A stretch of DNA of 64,000 nt. It comes from Elgaria multicarinata webbii (Eukaryota > Chordata > Lepidosauria > Squamata > Anguidae). The stretch spans positions 1,247,501 to 1,311,500 of the forward strand of contig NC_086183.1 of assembly GCF_023053635.1 (NCBI RefSeq). Direction: 5' to 3'. The translations under genes were made by a program, and so were the position numbers. Below, piece after piece: positions 11,241 to 22,760 of the stretch. Each line of letters starts with the position of its first letter. Positions within the stretch are counted from its first letter, which is position 1. The notes beneath the pieces were generated by a model. The model did not search any database. It was not told the origin of the DNA and saw only the letters and a list, made by a program, of their open reading frames with translations.

Positions 11241-11872
11241 ATCGCCATTGCACTAATAGAACTCATACCCTTTGAAAACATTTTTATAGTTTATTATCCG
11301 TGTCATTCTACATACAGAAATTGTGCAGTTTTAAATTGCACAGATTAGTGAATCACTTACACCACAGTGGGATAAACTGAAAGGAAATCATCAGAAACTT
11401 TAATGCTTATTGATTTATAATGATGATATTGTCTGTGTGTTTACTAGGCATTTTACTTCTAGGTTTTTCTCCAATTGGGGATGATCTGACGTTAAGGCCC
11501 AGGATGAGGAACAGCTAAAGTTAATCACTTTGTTGTTCCACTTATTCCAGTGGGAAATATTTAAGCATGTGTTTAATGCTTCCACTATAATAAAAAGGAT
11601 TTAAAAGTGCTTCATTGGGGCTGGATAATAACCATATTTTATTAACATTTATTATGTAGTTTCAATCCCATCCCCTGGGCTTTAGCGTTAACATTTTAGA
11701 TGCATGAGAAATAGACTGTCTTAGGAAATTAAGTTGAAAACAAACCTGCTGCCAGGGTTGAGGAATTTCCCTGAAAATGGACTACTGCAAGACAGAACAC
11801 ATCGGTACATCCTAAGGTGTTACAAAGGCAGTACAGTTTAATAGTAAAACCTGTTTGTTTAAAAATACGTAC
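11241..11872. other. ZBTB8A intron 3, right part
   Basis: AT-rich intronic sequence; no exon or repeat recognised. Confidence 0.5.
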
Positions 11873-12042
11873 CGTGCGGAAATGGCTGCTCAAGTGATCA
11901 AGCCTGCTGAACCTCTTCCCACAAGCTTCACACGGATACGGCCGTTCTCCCGTATGGCAGCGGAGGTGGCGCTTCAGGTCTGCTTTCCGTTTCACCACGT
12001 GGGTACAAAACGGGCACTTGAATCTCATTCTCGGCAGATCAT
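11873..12042 (-). CDS. ZBTB8A: ZBTB8A, zinc-finger exon
   Basis: Internal exon of 170 nt, from the acceptor 'tactcacag' (before 12042) to the donor GTACGT (after 11873). Joined in phase 1 to the BTB exon it reads [18 protein letters not shown] and onward. It encodes one complete C2H2 finger (CPFC ... HLRCH), the TGERPYPC linker, and the second finger [20 protein letters not shown] up to but not including its final histidine, which is in the next exon. These fingers should bind DNA in the nucleus. Phase 0 at the donor keeps the frame. The same layout is found in the ZBTB8B paralogue. Confidence 0.95.
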
Positions 12043-12404
12043 CTGTGAGTATGAAGCAATCTTTTTAACATGCTGCCATAACTGTAACACTTCTAGCAAC
12101 GTCAATAGAAAATAACTGACTATCAAGGCTGTGAACATTGCACTTCTTTTTAAAAAACAGTTTTGCAATCCATATAAATTATACAGAATAAGTAAATCTG
12201 CATGTATTTAATTTGCCTACTACTGCTGCCTCAAGTTACAGAGAACTATAATAAATTCTGCAAGATACTGAGGCTTGCCTGCACCCTGACCATAGGGAAA
12301 CCTAGCCAGGAGAAGCACCCCCACCCCCACCCTACACACCTTAAAAACTGGATTCTGAAGCTTACACACTGTCAAGACCATCTGCAGCTATAGAGATATT
12401 AAGT

Positions 12405-12504
12405 GCAGAATCCTATGCATGTTTACACAGAAAAAAAGCCCTACAACTGCCAACTTTTTCCAGCCAGGGCTTTTTTCTTTCTAAACTTGCATAGGATTGC
12501 AATC
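12405..12504. repeat. Short inverted-repeat element, about 38-bp arms
   Basis: The left arm 12405-12442 ('gcagaatcctatgcatgttt', ending 'aaaaaagccct') is nearly complementary to the right arm 12466-12504 ('agggcttttttctttctaaa', ending 'ataggattgcaatc'), with about 23 nt between. It belongs with the units at 6.5, 59.5 and 62.9 kb. Confidence 0.75.
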
Positions 12505-12937
12505 TACTTTGTTTTGAAGGGGGCTGTTTCCTGAGTAAAACAGGGATTGATATCTGAATAGTGTAGCAAGAATTTTTAAAGCCATCTTCCCAGTCCTCAG
12601 GTATGTGCAGAAGATACGGGAGAAGGGCAAAAACTTGTTTCACCTCCTGCAGCATTTTGGAGAAGGCCAAAATAATCAGAGTCCTTCTCACAGCTTCCTC
12701 CTTTCAGGCATTGAGAAAGGGAGAAGAGACACACGTTGTTTCTACCTTAAAACATATTCCTGTACCCACTAGAATCATTCTCCTCAAGTGAGAAATTATG
12801 AACCGGGAGGTTCTATATCTTCTTGTTTAGTTCATCACTGCTAATAGGTGGTCATGGTTAAATAGTTAAAATAATCAACTTCTGGGCAGCAAAGAGTCAA
12901 CAGCAGATTGAACTATACGCTAAACAAATGCCCTTAC
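12505..12937. other. ZBTB8A intron 2, proximal
   Basis: Intronic; the donor GTAAGG of the BTB exon is at 12937-12932. Nothing else was recognised. Confidence 0.55.
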
Positions 12938-13899
12938 CATCAGCCCAGCTCCCCATGATGCCCAAGACTGAGGGCATGCTAGTGTACGGCTCGTCCGCTT
13001 TGGAAGATTTTGACTTGCCAGCAGAATGTGGGGAGTCGTGCTCTTGCTGCGACACAGCCAAGCCTCTGGGGATCGTGTCGGGTCCCTGGCCGTACTGGTA
13101 ACCAGCATGGCCAGAATCCCCTTCAGAGTCAATCTGGACCTCCTCTTCCGACGGAGGAGCGTGGCTGGCAGGCTCAGAAGCTCGGTCTTCCAGTTTGCTT
13201 GATTTATAGTGTGGGATGTCGGGGGGCTGCGGCAGCCCTATGTGCCTGCTGGTCTTCTTCATGGACTCTGGCCTTTGGTCGTGCTTGGACAGCGGCTGGG
13301 CATTTCTTTGCGTGGCTGGGTAATAATTGAAATTGGCCCAGGAGTTTCCACTCACTATACATGTCCCTTGGTCTGGGCTTAAGTGCGAGTGGGGCGGGCT
13401 GCATTCCGCCCTCCATCCGGCGCCATACAGACACAAATGCTCCACCCCGTTCGAGTTGACTTCCTTGTCCGAGAGACTAAAATAGCGATCTTTCTCCTTC
13501 TCACTGATGTCCAGGGAAGATTTAATGAAGGTCTTGCAAACGCTAATCACGTCCGTCATCTGTAGATAGCTGGCGGCTGACATGACCTCAATCACATTCT
13601 GGCCAGTGAGAGAAAGTTTGCCTGAATACACAAAATCCAGAATCACGGAAAATGTTTCCGGAGAAAAGGCCTGGAAGGTGGCGGTCGTGGGCTGGCTGGG
13701 TTCCTTCGAGCACTGGGAAAGAAGCATTTTGAAGTAGCCGCTACTGGCAAAGAGCACATTGCGATGGGCTTTGAAGACCTTCCCCTCTACCAAAATGCTG
13801 CAGTCACAGAACAAGTCTTGCCTGCGCTGCTCATTTAACTGTTGCAGAAGATGGAACTGGTGGGAAGAAATCTCCATCCTAAGACTGCGTTGCGTCACT
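12938..13899 (-). CDS. ZBTB8A: ZBTB8A, first coding exon (BTB/POZ)
   Basis: The exon follows the acceptor 'cttttgcag', has a short 5'UTR, and starts translation at 13877 with [20 protein letters not shown]. That is the conserved ZBTB8A N-terminus, so this ATG was chosen over the upstream in-frame ATG in intronic sequence. Residues about 1-130 form the BTB/POZ domain ([42 protein letters not shown]), used for dimerisation and co-repressor binding in this family. A low-complexity linker follows, rich in S, P, K and D. The coding part is 940 nt and ends in phase 1 at the donor ATG|GTAAGG. The linker runs on through [14 protein letters not shown] to IMGSWAD before the zinc-finger exon, which seems about 40 residues longer than remembered human ZBTB8A. 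Predicted total length is 480 aa. Confidence 0.95.
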
Positions 13900-14229
13900 C
13901 TGCAAAAGAGAACAAATAATCTATTTTCTCCATACAAATCCTAATTGTGATTTTTTTTTTTAGGAACAACTTGTACAAAGGGTGTGGGTAAAGCCCTTGT
14001 GCACCCACAGATTGTCCAAGACAGGCTGCAATCTTCCATGAAAGTAAGGGCTGAATCATATGCGATGCAGATGACATGTGAATGGAGGGGCTCCACCGCT
14101 GAGCTGTGGGCCTTCCTCTAAAAACAACTTAAGGTTCCAGTCTTCATGGTTCTAAATAAAGGAGTGATTTAAATAAAAGCATAGCAACTCCGGCAATTAC
14201 CCACCCAGCTCAGCCTTGTCTATACCAGC
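13900..14229. other. ZBTB8A intron 1, proximal part
   Basis: Intron between the BTB exon and the CpG-island exon 1. No feature seen beyond a T run near 13950. Confidence 0.5.
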
Positions 14230-14482
14230 TTCCCCCACCTGCTGCCCCCCAAATGTTTGGGAGGGCAACTCCCAGCATGCCTAGCCACTGGCGATGCTCG
14301 CTCAGGCCAGTGGAGGTTGGTGGCTCTGAGGTCAGTTTCTTTAGAGTTCTGACTGGTTCCAACTGAAACTGCCCCATTGACACCGGAGTCCCCCTCCCCC
14401 GCTGCAACCTGTTGCCCTCCAGAAATATTGGACAGCTGGGAGATGTCGCCCAAGGCATCTGGAAGGCACCAGATTGGGAAAA
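14230..14482. repeat. Composite of small DNA-transposon fragments
   Basis: Two recognisable pieces are present. At 14245-14300 and 14395-14480 there are halves of a common palindromic repeat ('ggcaactcccagcatgccta', 'catctggaaggcaccagatt'). Between them, 14308-14400 is a copy of the CAGTGGAGG-ended MITE ('agtggaggttggtggctctg'). The order suggests the second inserted into the first. Confidence 0.5.
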
Positions 14483-14928
14483 GATGTCGCAGACACACAT
14501 CTGACCACTTTAAGCCACGTAGCCATAAACTCAGAAGATTTAAATATGGAGGTGTTTGCAGCTGTGGAAAGAAGGAATTCCCATGTTGACCCCCTACACA
14601 AATCGTGAAGACTGCTAATGCACACATCTGAGTCACTGCTTGCCGGTTCACAAATCATTTGAAGCTGGCATTATTTGGGGAGCGTCTTCCCAGTGACAGC
14701 AAGTTCAACCCATGAGAGTGGAGCAAAAGCAGCTTTTTCCACACAACCAAAGTGTAACATGGAGGCTACTCACCTCCCTGTCACTTGGGCCCTAACTTCA
14801 CAGCTTGCCTTCGAGTTTGGCACTTCACGGTTATGGCTGTTCGTCAGACAGTATTACCAACTCAGGCGTATTTAACCAGCCAATTTTTTTGTTGGTGGTT
14901 GCCTTTTTGGCTGCTACTTTTTATTTAT

Positions 14929-15122
14929 TACATTTACACTCTGTCTTTTCTCCTAGGAGCTTAAAGTGTTGTGCAAAGTCTCTCCTCCTCTGAGCAACCC
15001 TGTGAGGTAAGTTAGGCTAATTGTTGGTAACGTAGGGCAAGGAGAGCAAGGTCACCTGGGAGCTTTGTGGCCGACTGTGGATTTGAACCCAAGGCTCCCT
15101 GGTCTCATGGCTCCAACTATGA
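14929..15122 (-). repeat. tRNA-derived SINE
   Basis: It has a T-rich end ('tttatttattacatttacac'), then 'gagcaaccctgtgaggtaag', 'gcaaggtcacctgggagct', and at the right 'gatttgaacccaaggctccc', which is the complement of a tRNA-like B box. That places the tRNA head at the right, so the element is on the minus strand. It is a widespread amniote SINE whose exact name is not assigned. Confidence 0.7.
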
Positions 15123-15254
15123 TCCTTTCTCACCCGTTTCCCGCATGATTCTGCAGCTGCACCGTGCCTAAATCCGGGCCCCTGGGAATGGCAACTGACT
15201 CGCCTTCCTAGCCTGAAGGCGAAGTGGGCATCTGGGCAATAGCGCTTGCTGACA

Positions 15255-16790
15255 GGCAAACACGTGGGGGGGGGGGCCCGAAGCGCGGCGGTGGCTAGTG
15301 CTGGTCGTGGGAATCCGCTCCCCCCTGCGACTCTCGACTGGGCGCTGACAAAGGAGGCGCCTGAGCTGTTCCCACGACCAACTCCGGCCCCAGCTTCGCA
15401 AGCAGCCCAAGGCAGCACGTCGAGCGGGCGCGCTGCTAGTTGCAGGGCTGCAGTCTTACGAGCCGCCTCACGCCCCCCAGCCGCCGCCGCCGCCGCCGCG
15501 AGTACTTGCCTGGCGAGTTGCTGCGCCGCCGCCCATCCATCCACCCACCCATCCTTCCCTCTCCGCCCAGCCCGGCCCAGCCGGGCTGGCCGCGCAGCAA
15601 AAGGTGCCCCGCGCACATTGGCAGAGGGCGCCGTCATATGCGCGGCCGCCGGCAGGCAGGGACGCCCGACGCCGCTGGAGGCGCGCCCGTCAAGCCAGCA
15701 GGACCAGTCCCGGCAGACCGGCAGGCTCGGCTGGGCGCGCACGCCGCCCCCGCCGGGCGCCTGGCGAGGGGGACAGCCCTGCGCGCGCGCGCGCGCCCCC
15801 GTCTTTCCTCGGGGGGCGCTGCGGCATTCCCAGCCCTGCTCTTCGCCGGGGCCTGGGCGCCGCCCCGCCCCGGTTCCGCGGGGCTCACCCCTGAAGCTGC
15901 CAGGCGTGCTCGCAGCGCCACACGCGGGCCCGGGACGCGCCCATCCCTCCCCACCAGCCCTTTGTTGCAGCCGAGCGCCGCGCCCGGGGCGGCGGCGGCA
16001 AATGGCGCCTGTCCGCCGGGCGCTGCCCGACTGGGGAGACGGCGGCGGCGGCGCGTGGCCCGGCGCCCTTCCTCCGTCAGCGGGAAAAGCAGCCGCTCTC
16101 CGGCCGGCCGCCCTGCTGCGGCCCGTCTCAGCCCGGAGGGCGCCCCGCACGGCCTGCTCCGCTGCTGCGAAGGCGCCGCGGACTTACCGCTCGGCGGAGG
16201 CGCGGGCGGGCTGCAGCTCCGGGCAGGCGGTCGGTCGGGCGAGGGCTCCGCGGCGGCAGAGCTGCCCAAGCACCGCTCGCTAGGGGCTGGCGGGGCGGGG
16301 CGCGGATCGTCGCTGGGCTCCGCGGCCCCAAAGCAGGCGAAAGCCCGACCGGGAGAGAAACAAAAGGTAGTTGCTGACGTGGGCGTTGGAGAGAGACGCC
16401 CGAGGGCTGGGGACACAATTAAAGGGGCAACGCACCGAGCGCGGCAGGAGCCAGGCGCGCACGTCGCGCTCCGCCTGGCCGCGCCCGACAGACCCACACC
16501 GCCCGCCCCTCCGCACCACCCCCGGGAGCCCCGGCAGGGGACCCGCCGGGCGCCCGCAGCCCCCTTCTGCCCGGCAGCGAGGCACCCGCCAGCCACCCAC
16601 CCCCGGGCGTTGGTTCTCCTCGATGCCCTCTCCAAACGCAGGCAGGATGCCGCCTCCTTCGTCTCCTGGAGCAGGCGCTTCCTTTGGCCCCTCGAGCCTC
16701 CCTGCATGGCGCTCGCTTCACCCGCCGACTCTGTTCAGCACAAAGGGTTAATGGTTCCCTCTCAAGCCCCCCCCCCCCCGCCCCCGGCGC
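15255..16790. promoter_or_regulatory. ZBTB8A: CpG island and promoter region of ZBTB8A
   Basis: About 1.5 kb of very GC- and CpG-dense sequence, with (CGC)n, GC-rich runs and alternating CG stretches such as 15781-15798. It is in sharp contrast to the AT-rich flanks. It lies directly upstream of the BTB exon in the minus direction and contains a consensus splice donor (next entry). Long open frames on both strands here are a by-product of few stop codons at high GC and have no recognisable domain. Confidence 0.88.
16188..16430 (-). other. ZBTB8A: ZBTB8A noncoding exon 1 (5'UTR), 3' border well defined
   Basis: On the minus strand the text 'cgccgagcg' is followed by a full-consensus donor GTAAGTCC (16187-16180), the best donor in the island. 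It would splice to the acceptor before 13899. ZBTB8A orthologues are known to have a noncoding first exon in a CpG island. The transcription start is not readable; the stretch up to about 16430 is a guess. Confidence 0.6.
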
Positions 16791-18729
16791 GCTCGTTTTG
16801 TTGCGCCCAGCAGCCTTGCCTGCCGCCTGCCTACATAGATGATCATGAAGATTTGTTCCAAGACCGGTCGCTGAGAATACTCGATTGGGGCTTACGCCAG
16901 AGCAAGGGACCTGCTTTTTTCCTAAGGAAGCCAATGCAAAAACGGGCCAAAGCTGGTGGTGGCTCTGGGCAAAAAAATCCAAGGAGACACACACACCTGG
17001 TAGAAAGGCAATAGTTAACCAAACACATGACAACGTGCTGCCCTTGAATAGTTAAGCCCTCTTTGGTTAACCAAGATGCTGTATATCAAGACTGTCCTTG
17101 AATGGTGCCCCTAAACCTGCCTCCTCATGCAGCCCAATGGTAGAGCCGGCCCTGGACCAGTTGCATGCACCTGGTGGCCTGAAGAGACCCAGATTTACAG
17201 CAGAGATATGCAAGTGCCTTAATGAGTGAAAACATTCCAGGCCAAAAAAACCCTGCAAGGCTCTTTGAAACTCATTTGCTTAACTCTTCAATCTATTTCA
17301 GCTCTGTCATAATAACCACTATTGTGTTTTTTTGTGAAGGGATTTGCCCGCAGCTAAAATACTGCAGCCACAGAATAAGTGCTGACTCCAATGACTGCAA
17401 TGGCACCCAGACTCAGTTTACCTTGGCAGGGCAGACCCACAAGCCTCCATTTTAAACAAATGGTTCTAATCCAGCTCTAGTTGTGGGCAGCTAGCTGTGC
17501 ATAGCAACTCCCACACATGCACACATATGTACTATAATCAAGGCTGCACATTCACATCCAGCCAGGTCACTGGTCTAGATGAGTATCACCAGGCCGACGC
17601 TGATCGACCAAGTCAGATGTGCAGCCCCAATGGCTATGCACAGCAAGCCTGTTATGAGGTCACATACTTAGGCCAAGGTTCAGCAACACAACCGAATCAG
17701 CCACACTAAAATGTAGTGTCTTACATTGGATTAGGGCACATTAATCCAGAGTTAGGTATGAAGACAAACAAGGTGTTGCATAGCTACTGATCGGTTCTTT
17801 GACCAGACAGAGATCCCCACCCTTAAGTGTAGCAACGCCGGAGAAACCCAAGTCTGATGGTATTCATTTTGACCAGAGACCATTTTCCTTTTGTTTAAAT
17901 GCTGTCAACACCCAGCGTTTGAGTGCTCCTGGCCTCCTTAAAGATCTTGGCACCAATTGTTCCTGGCTTGTGGCAAGCTTGCCGTTCCTGGCTGCTCTTG
18001 TTGGCTTCTATCTCTCATTGCTGAAATCACTGCTAAGTAAACCATGGAACCTGGGGCTCTGCCAGAGACCTTTGCCAACCCTTTCCCTCGCGTTCCACGC
18101 TTGAGCAAGTAAAGACCTGAAATGTGGCATCCAAGAGCCTTGTCTAAAGCTTCTCCGATCACCACAGGAGTCTCTCTGCACCCTAGAATCAACCTGAGGG
18201 ATGATCCAGTAGGTACCCCAATTTGCCTAGCCCCGAATTCGATAGCTCCCTAGGAACCGTAACTCAGCCCATTTAAGTCCAGGCCCATTACACAAGTTTG
18301 CTAAGCAGAGCGACCCTCAGCCTTGATACCGAGTTGCATGTTAAGTTAATCTCCCCATCTTTTAAGCTGGTACATGGAATGGTATAGCATCCACTTCAGC
18401 CGGTTGCCTGATGTGCTCAATATGCATAGAATTGCCCCTTGAGCTAATTATTCCCTACTGAAATTTGTATAAATTTGATGCTTACATGTGTACAGCAAGC
18501 TAGGTACTTCCCAAAGTGATCAGTGTGTACATTTTATGCTTGTGTAATAAACAAACAACCCCCCTTTGGCGCAGACGTGTGCGCACGCACAAACATCGTT
18601 GGGACAGATCTGCCAAGATATGTTGTTGCCAGCATTCAAAGGTCCCCATATACATTAGTATCCTGGAGCATGTATAAAAAATACAAGTGTCTGGAGAAGA
18701 CACTTGTTAACAATGCTCTGCGAGGCAGG
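16791..18729. other. Region upstream of ZBTB8A
   Basis: Unique-looking intergenic sequence between ZBTB8A and the 3' end of ZBTB8B. No exon, RNA gene or clear repeat was found. Confidence 0.45.
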
Positions 18730-18832
18730 TTAGGGTTAGGGTGCACCCAGAGACATTCATAATTGACAGGAATTTGAACCTGAGTTCCCCCCAGTCCTAG
18801 TCCAGCACTGTACCACAGTGGCTCTGGGCAAA
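18728..18832 (-). repeat. SINE fragment, tRNA-like head
   Basis: 'gaatttgaacctgagttccc', 'cagtcctagtccagcactgt' and 'accacagtggctctggg' match the head end of the SINE type at 14.93 kb. Only about 100 bp remains. Confidence 0.6.
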
Positions 18833-21800
18833 TGTCCAACATCTGGTCCAAAGATAGGTGCCACGTGAAGAGAACACTATACTGGTATTTCCCCCTCCTT
18901 TTAAAACAAATGTTAACTGTGCACACAAAATAATCTACAGTTTATATAGTTGTCTATATAAGTACACACACAAGATCAAGCCATGATTTCACTGTTACCT
19001 TGATATTTATTTGCTTTGCTTTTCACATTTTCAGCTATAAAAGTACTAGACTACAACAATATAAACGTGTATGGTACATATACAAACATACAAGACTTGA
19101 TAATGCACCACTGTAGAGACAAGATTACAAAAACACTTCATATATGTTCCCCCATTCCGGGGTGGGTGAGGAGAACAAAATGGCGGCTGTGTTGCTGGCC
19201 CTTGCAAGATTCTCAGCTTTGGTTTATTTCCAATCCTTCCACAGCCTGACAAGCATCCGGAGGATGCACTGGAAATTAGGCACCAAGGATGGCCCTTTAG
19301 CACTACTTTCCCTTTAGTGACCCACGGAAAGTGCCCTAGAGGACTTAAGTCTCTGGAGGTCTTACTGCTCAGTGACAGTTTTGCTTCCATATTTCCTTCC
19401 ATTACTTGCATTGATCTTTTGTTCTAATATTTGCCTTTGAGGTAAGTGGGAAGGCAAAACTTCACATCTAAAAATTAATATGTTCAGAAGATAAAATAAT
19501 TAGGTCATTTTTTTTCTTACAAAACTAATGTTTCTTGTACACTGACAGGGCTATATCAATAATGTTTGTCCACTGAAAACACATCCAAATTGTGATACTG
19601 GTTGCACTCTTACATCAGAAATTCGGACACCGTTCCTTGTTGCATGGGTCTCATTGATGTCAGAGGGCTGACCCAAAATAGGATGCAGTTGTTGCAGCTG
19701 ACAAGGGGTGGTCGTGTGCAGCCCGTGAAAACACTAAGCTGAAAAGTAGCCAGTACCCTTTCAACTGTTTCCTGACAGTCGTTTGTATCTGCTTCTATTT
19801 AGTTTGTAGAGGTGGATTAAAACTTTTGTAATTAAAAGATTCACCCTCCCCATCATTATTTTATAATATAGGTCTATATTCTTAAATGAGACCAATCATA
19901 ACATTTCATTTGTTAAAAAATAGCCTAATAGTATCCAGCTATAAAGTTATCAGTCATTGCAAACCAAATTAAGTATCTGAATTTCAAGCTGCAAACCTAA
20001 GTAAACTTAAAAGCAATTTCTACAAGAATCAATGAGATTTAGTTCTAAGCAAACATGTTTAGGGCCAGAGTGAGATTATAAGCAAGCAACCATTCTTCCA
20101 AATAGTACAATGTGCCTTTAATATCCCAAATGCATACTCAAGTGAAAAAGCAGGGAAATTAAATCAAGGGAAAAAAAGAGGCTGAGCCTCTTCATAATGG
20201 GTAATGCCAAGCTCAAGTTGCTTCTTGGTCTTTTAGAAATTGTAGGAGGTCAAACAAGTTAGAAATTAGTCTGTTTCCTTTTTAAGCACCGCTTGAATGT
20301 TTCTTAGAATTGCAGCACCATATTACCAAAACTTTGTTTAGACATTTATAATGGAGAGTTCCAAGGAAATGTCATACAACTAGGCAAGAATCACAGTATT
20401 TACAGATTGACAAGAACATCTTCCACAGACAAGCGAGTAAAGTGCATCCTTTTCATAATGAAGCACGAAGTGACAGACAAGAGCCACTTGACAGAAGAAC
20501 CAAAAAAATATGAATTTTGGCAGTTTCAGAATGGGAATGAGATTGGAATCTCTCCCTTACCCCGACCCCCATGGCCTAAAAATATAAACAGATCCATTCT
20601 CTATTCACAAGATACATATGGAAACCTCCACGTCTAACATAACCCCCATCTCTTAAATATAGAAGGGCCTTGCATTTCCTCCTAGCTCTGTTAATACGCC
20701 TCAGTATCCCACTACGTAATGCGTGAAAACACAGGTCTCTGGGAAAATTTGTTTTAGTACACAAGCAAATGTCCCCACTGGATATTAATTACAACTCTTA
20801 AGTACTCATAGAAAAGTGACAAGCCATAGGAATGAGGACAGAGATGAGAATCCCAAATGCTCAAAGGGTTAGGATTACTAGTAATATTTTTACCAAAAAT
20901 GTCAATGGACAAATCAATTCCTAAAGGTGCAAGGAATTTATGTTCATCTAAGAGCCCCCTAGCAAGCCTAAATTGCTTTGTAAACCCAGCTTACTTGGTT
21001 GTAAACCTGGCTCTTTGGAAAGCCATTGCTAACTTTCTGGGCTGGATCTTTCACATTTTTACTTGAGAGCAATTTTATGAATGATCCAATTACTGGAGAG
21101 ATTTTTCAAATGGAAAATACACACACACCTCAACATGTTTTCTCAGTAACTATACAAGTCTCACCCATTAAGAAATACACTCCACAAAATGGTCACAGGA
21201 CGTAGCATTTAAGAAGCTAGATTCTTTTAAGGAAAACAAGGGAGAGCTGATTATAAAATTTCACTTTTTTGCTACATAGTTACAATTTTTAAAAAATGAT
21301 TATTGCTTCTTCTCTTTCCCTGTTTTCATCCTACATAATCTTGTGATGACATAAAAATGTTACATTTATACCATCATAATCCCTTCTACAGTACTGTTTT
21401 GTGAAAGCACATCAGAACTGACCACTTCATTTCAAAAAGGAGGAGGTGGGAAAACCTGGATGGTAAAGCAGTATAGAATCCACACATCTTCACCACCTTC
21501 TATAGAATGTGGTTGGCAAAATGTTTCCAGTGTATAACAGCAACCACATCACTAGACTGATCAGGGCTTTGGCGTGCCTAGAAACCTTTGTGTTTTTTGT
21601 TTTGTTTTGCTCTTTTCATGAACTCCTCTCTGTAATTTTATATTTATCCCTCTCATATTTCTCTTCATTTTGAGGGGCTTCCTGCTGTTGTCATTCATGC
21701 CTGTTCGCCTTGTGCTTAGAAATAAGAGCAGGTGTAATTTGCAGCTCCATGCAAGACAGGCAGGCTGGTTTTTGTTTGGTTTTGCTCTTTAAAGATTTTT

Positions 21801-22234
21801 CTACATGAGGTATTTATCGCGCGCTGGTCATTAGCTTCTCACAGTTGTTTATAGGTTCTTTAGACAATGTTGTGACCCTCTAATTTTGCTTCTGTGTTTA
21901 ACTAGCACCCTCGTCGGGTTTTTAGAGCAAGGGAAATGTGGAATTTATTTGTAAAAGTGAAAGATGCCACTTTTTCACTTGTGCATTTGGCTATTCTGCT
22001 ATACCACAGTGCGACCTATAGCTTATGTAGCAGAAAAGCAGAAAAGGAAACACTCCTCATCTAATGCTTGGATCTTAATTCTGTGACAAAACTGAAAGTG
22101 GATAGAGTGGGTTAACAGCCTCATGTAGAAAAGCTCTAAATGGCACATCTTCGTGAATTGTTTACATAATTGGGCATTAGAGACTATGTGCCAGAACTGG
22201 CTCCAGCTAGATCTGTAACCAAAGATCATAGCTT
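18833..22234. other. Intergenic, probably includes ZBTB8B distal 3'UTR
   Basis: AT-rich, no coding signal. Minus-strand AATAAA words occur (for example near 21943 and 19006), and any could end a long ZBTB8B 3'UTR. A decayed inverted-repeat unit may lie at about 19990-20070. Nothing firmer can be said. Confidence 0.35.
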
Positions 22235-22760
22235 TCATTTTTATGAATGTATTAAGCCCCCTTTAAAGCCATCCAAGTTGGTGGTCATCACTACATCTTG
22301 TGGTATCGATTTCCACAGTTTCACTGTGAAGAAGTCCTCCTTTTGATCTGTCCTGAATCTCCCATCAATCAGCTTCATGTGATGACCCCCTTGGGTTCTA
22401 GAATTATGAGATAAGGAGAAAAAAATCTCCCCCTCTCCACACCATGCATAATTTTGTGCGCCTCTATCATGTCTCCTCTTACTTGCCTTTTTTTGAAGAT
22501 AAATAATCCCAGCTATTGTAACCTTCCCCAGAGGGGAGTTGTTCCAGTCCCAACTCTACAATGCTCTTTTTTAGGTGCTGTGACTGAAACTGTCTACAGT
22601 ATTCCAAGTGTGATTGCACCATAGATAATATAAAGACAGTATATTGGTAGTTTTTGATTCCTAATTATGCCCAAGTTGGAATCTGCCTTTTTCACAGCAG
22701 CTGCACCCTGAGTTGACATTTTAGTGTTATCTGAGGAAACAATTTATCTGCATCTTGACT
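22235..22760 (-). mobile_element. Old CR1/L3-type LINE fragment
   Basis: The minus strand matches the C-terminal RT region and 3'UTR of a diverged CR1/L3-type LINE: 'gtggtatcgatttccacag', 'caatcagcttcatgtgatga', 'cctctatcatgtctcctctt' and 'cagtattccaagtgtgattg' are family landmarks. It is far more degraded than the 29.4-kb CR1 and has no open frame, so it is ancient. Confidence 0.75.

Noticed and set aside
14240-14290. 'aactcccagcatgcc' as a ZNF143 promoter site
   Set aside because: It lies in a fragment of a palindromic repeat that commonly carries this text, and lacks the full motif and any promoter context.
15246-17014. Long open frames (345-524 codons) on both strands of the GC-rich block
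   Set aside because: They overlap each other, are made of A/P/R/G-rich low complexity, and contain no domain. High GC removes stop codons, so length alone means nothing here.
18727-18742. Telomere-like ttagggttaggg
   Set aside because: Only about two units, inside a SINE head; chance rather than an interstitial telomere tract.
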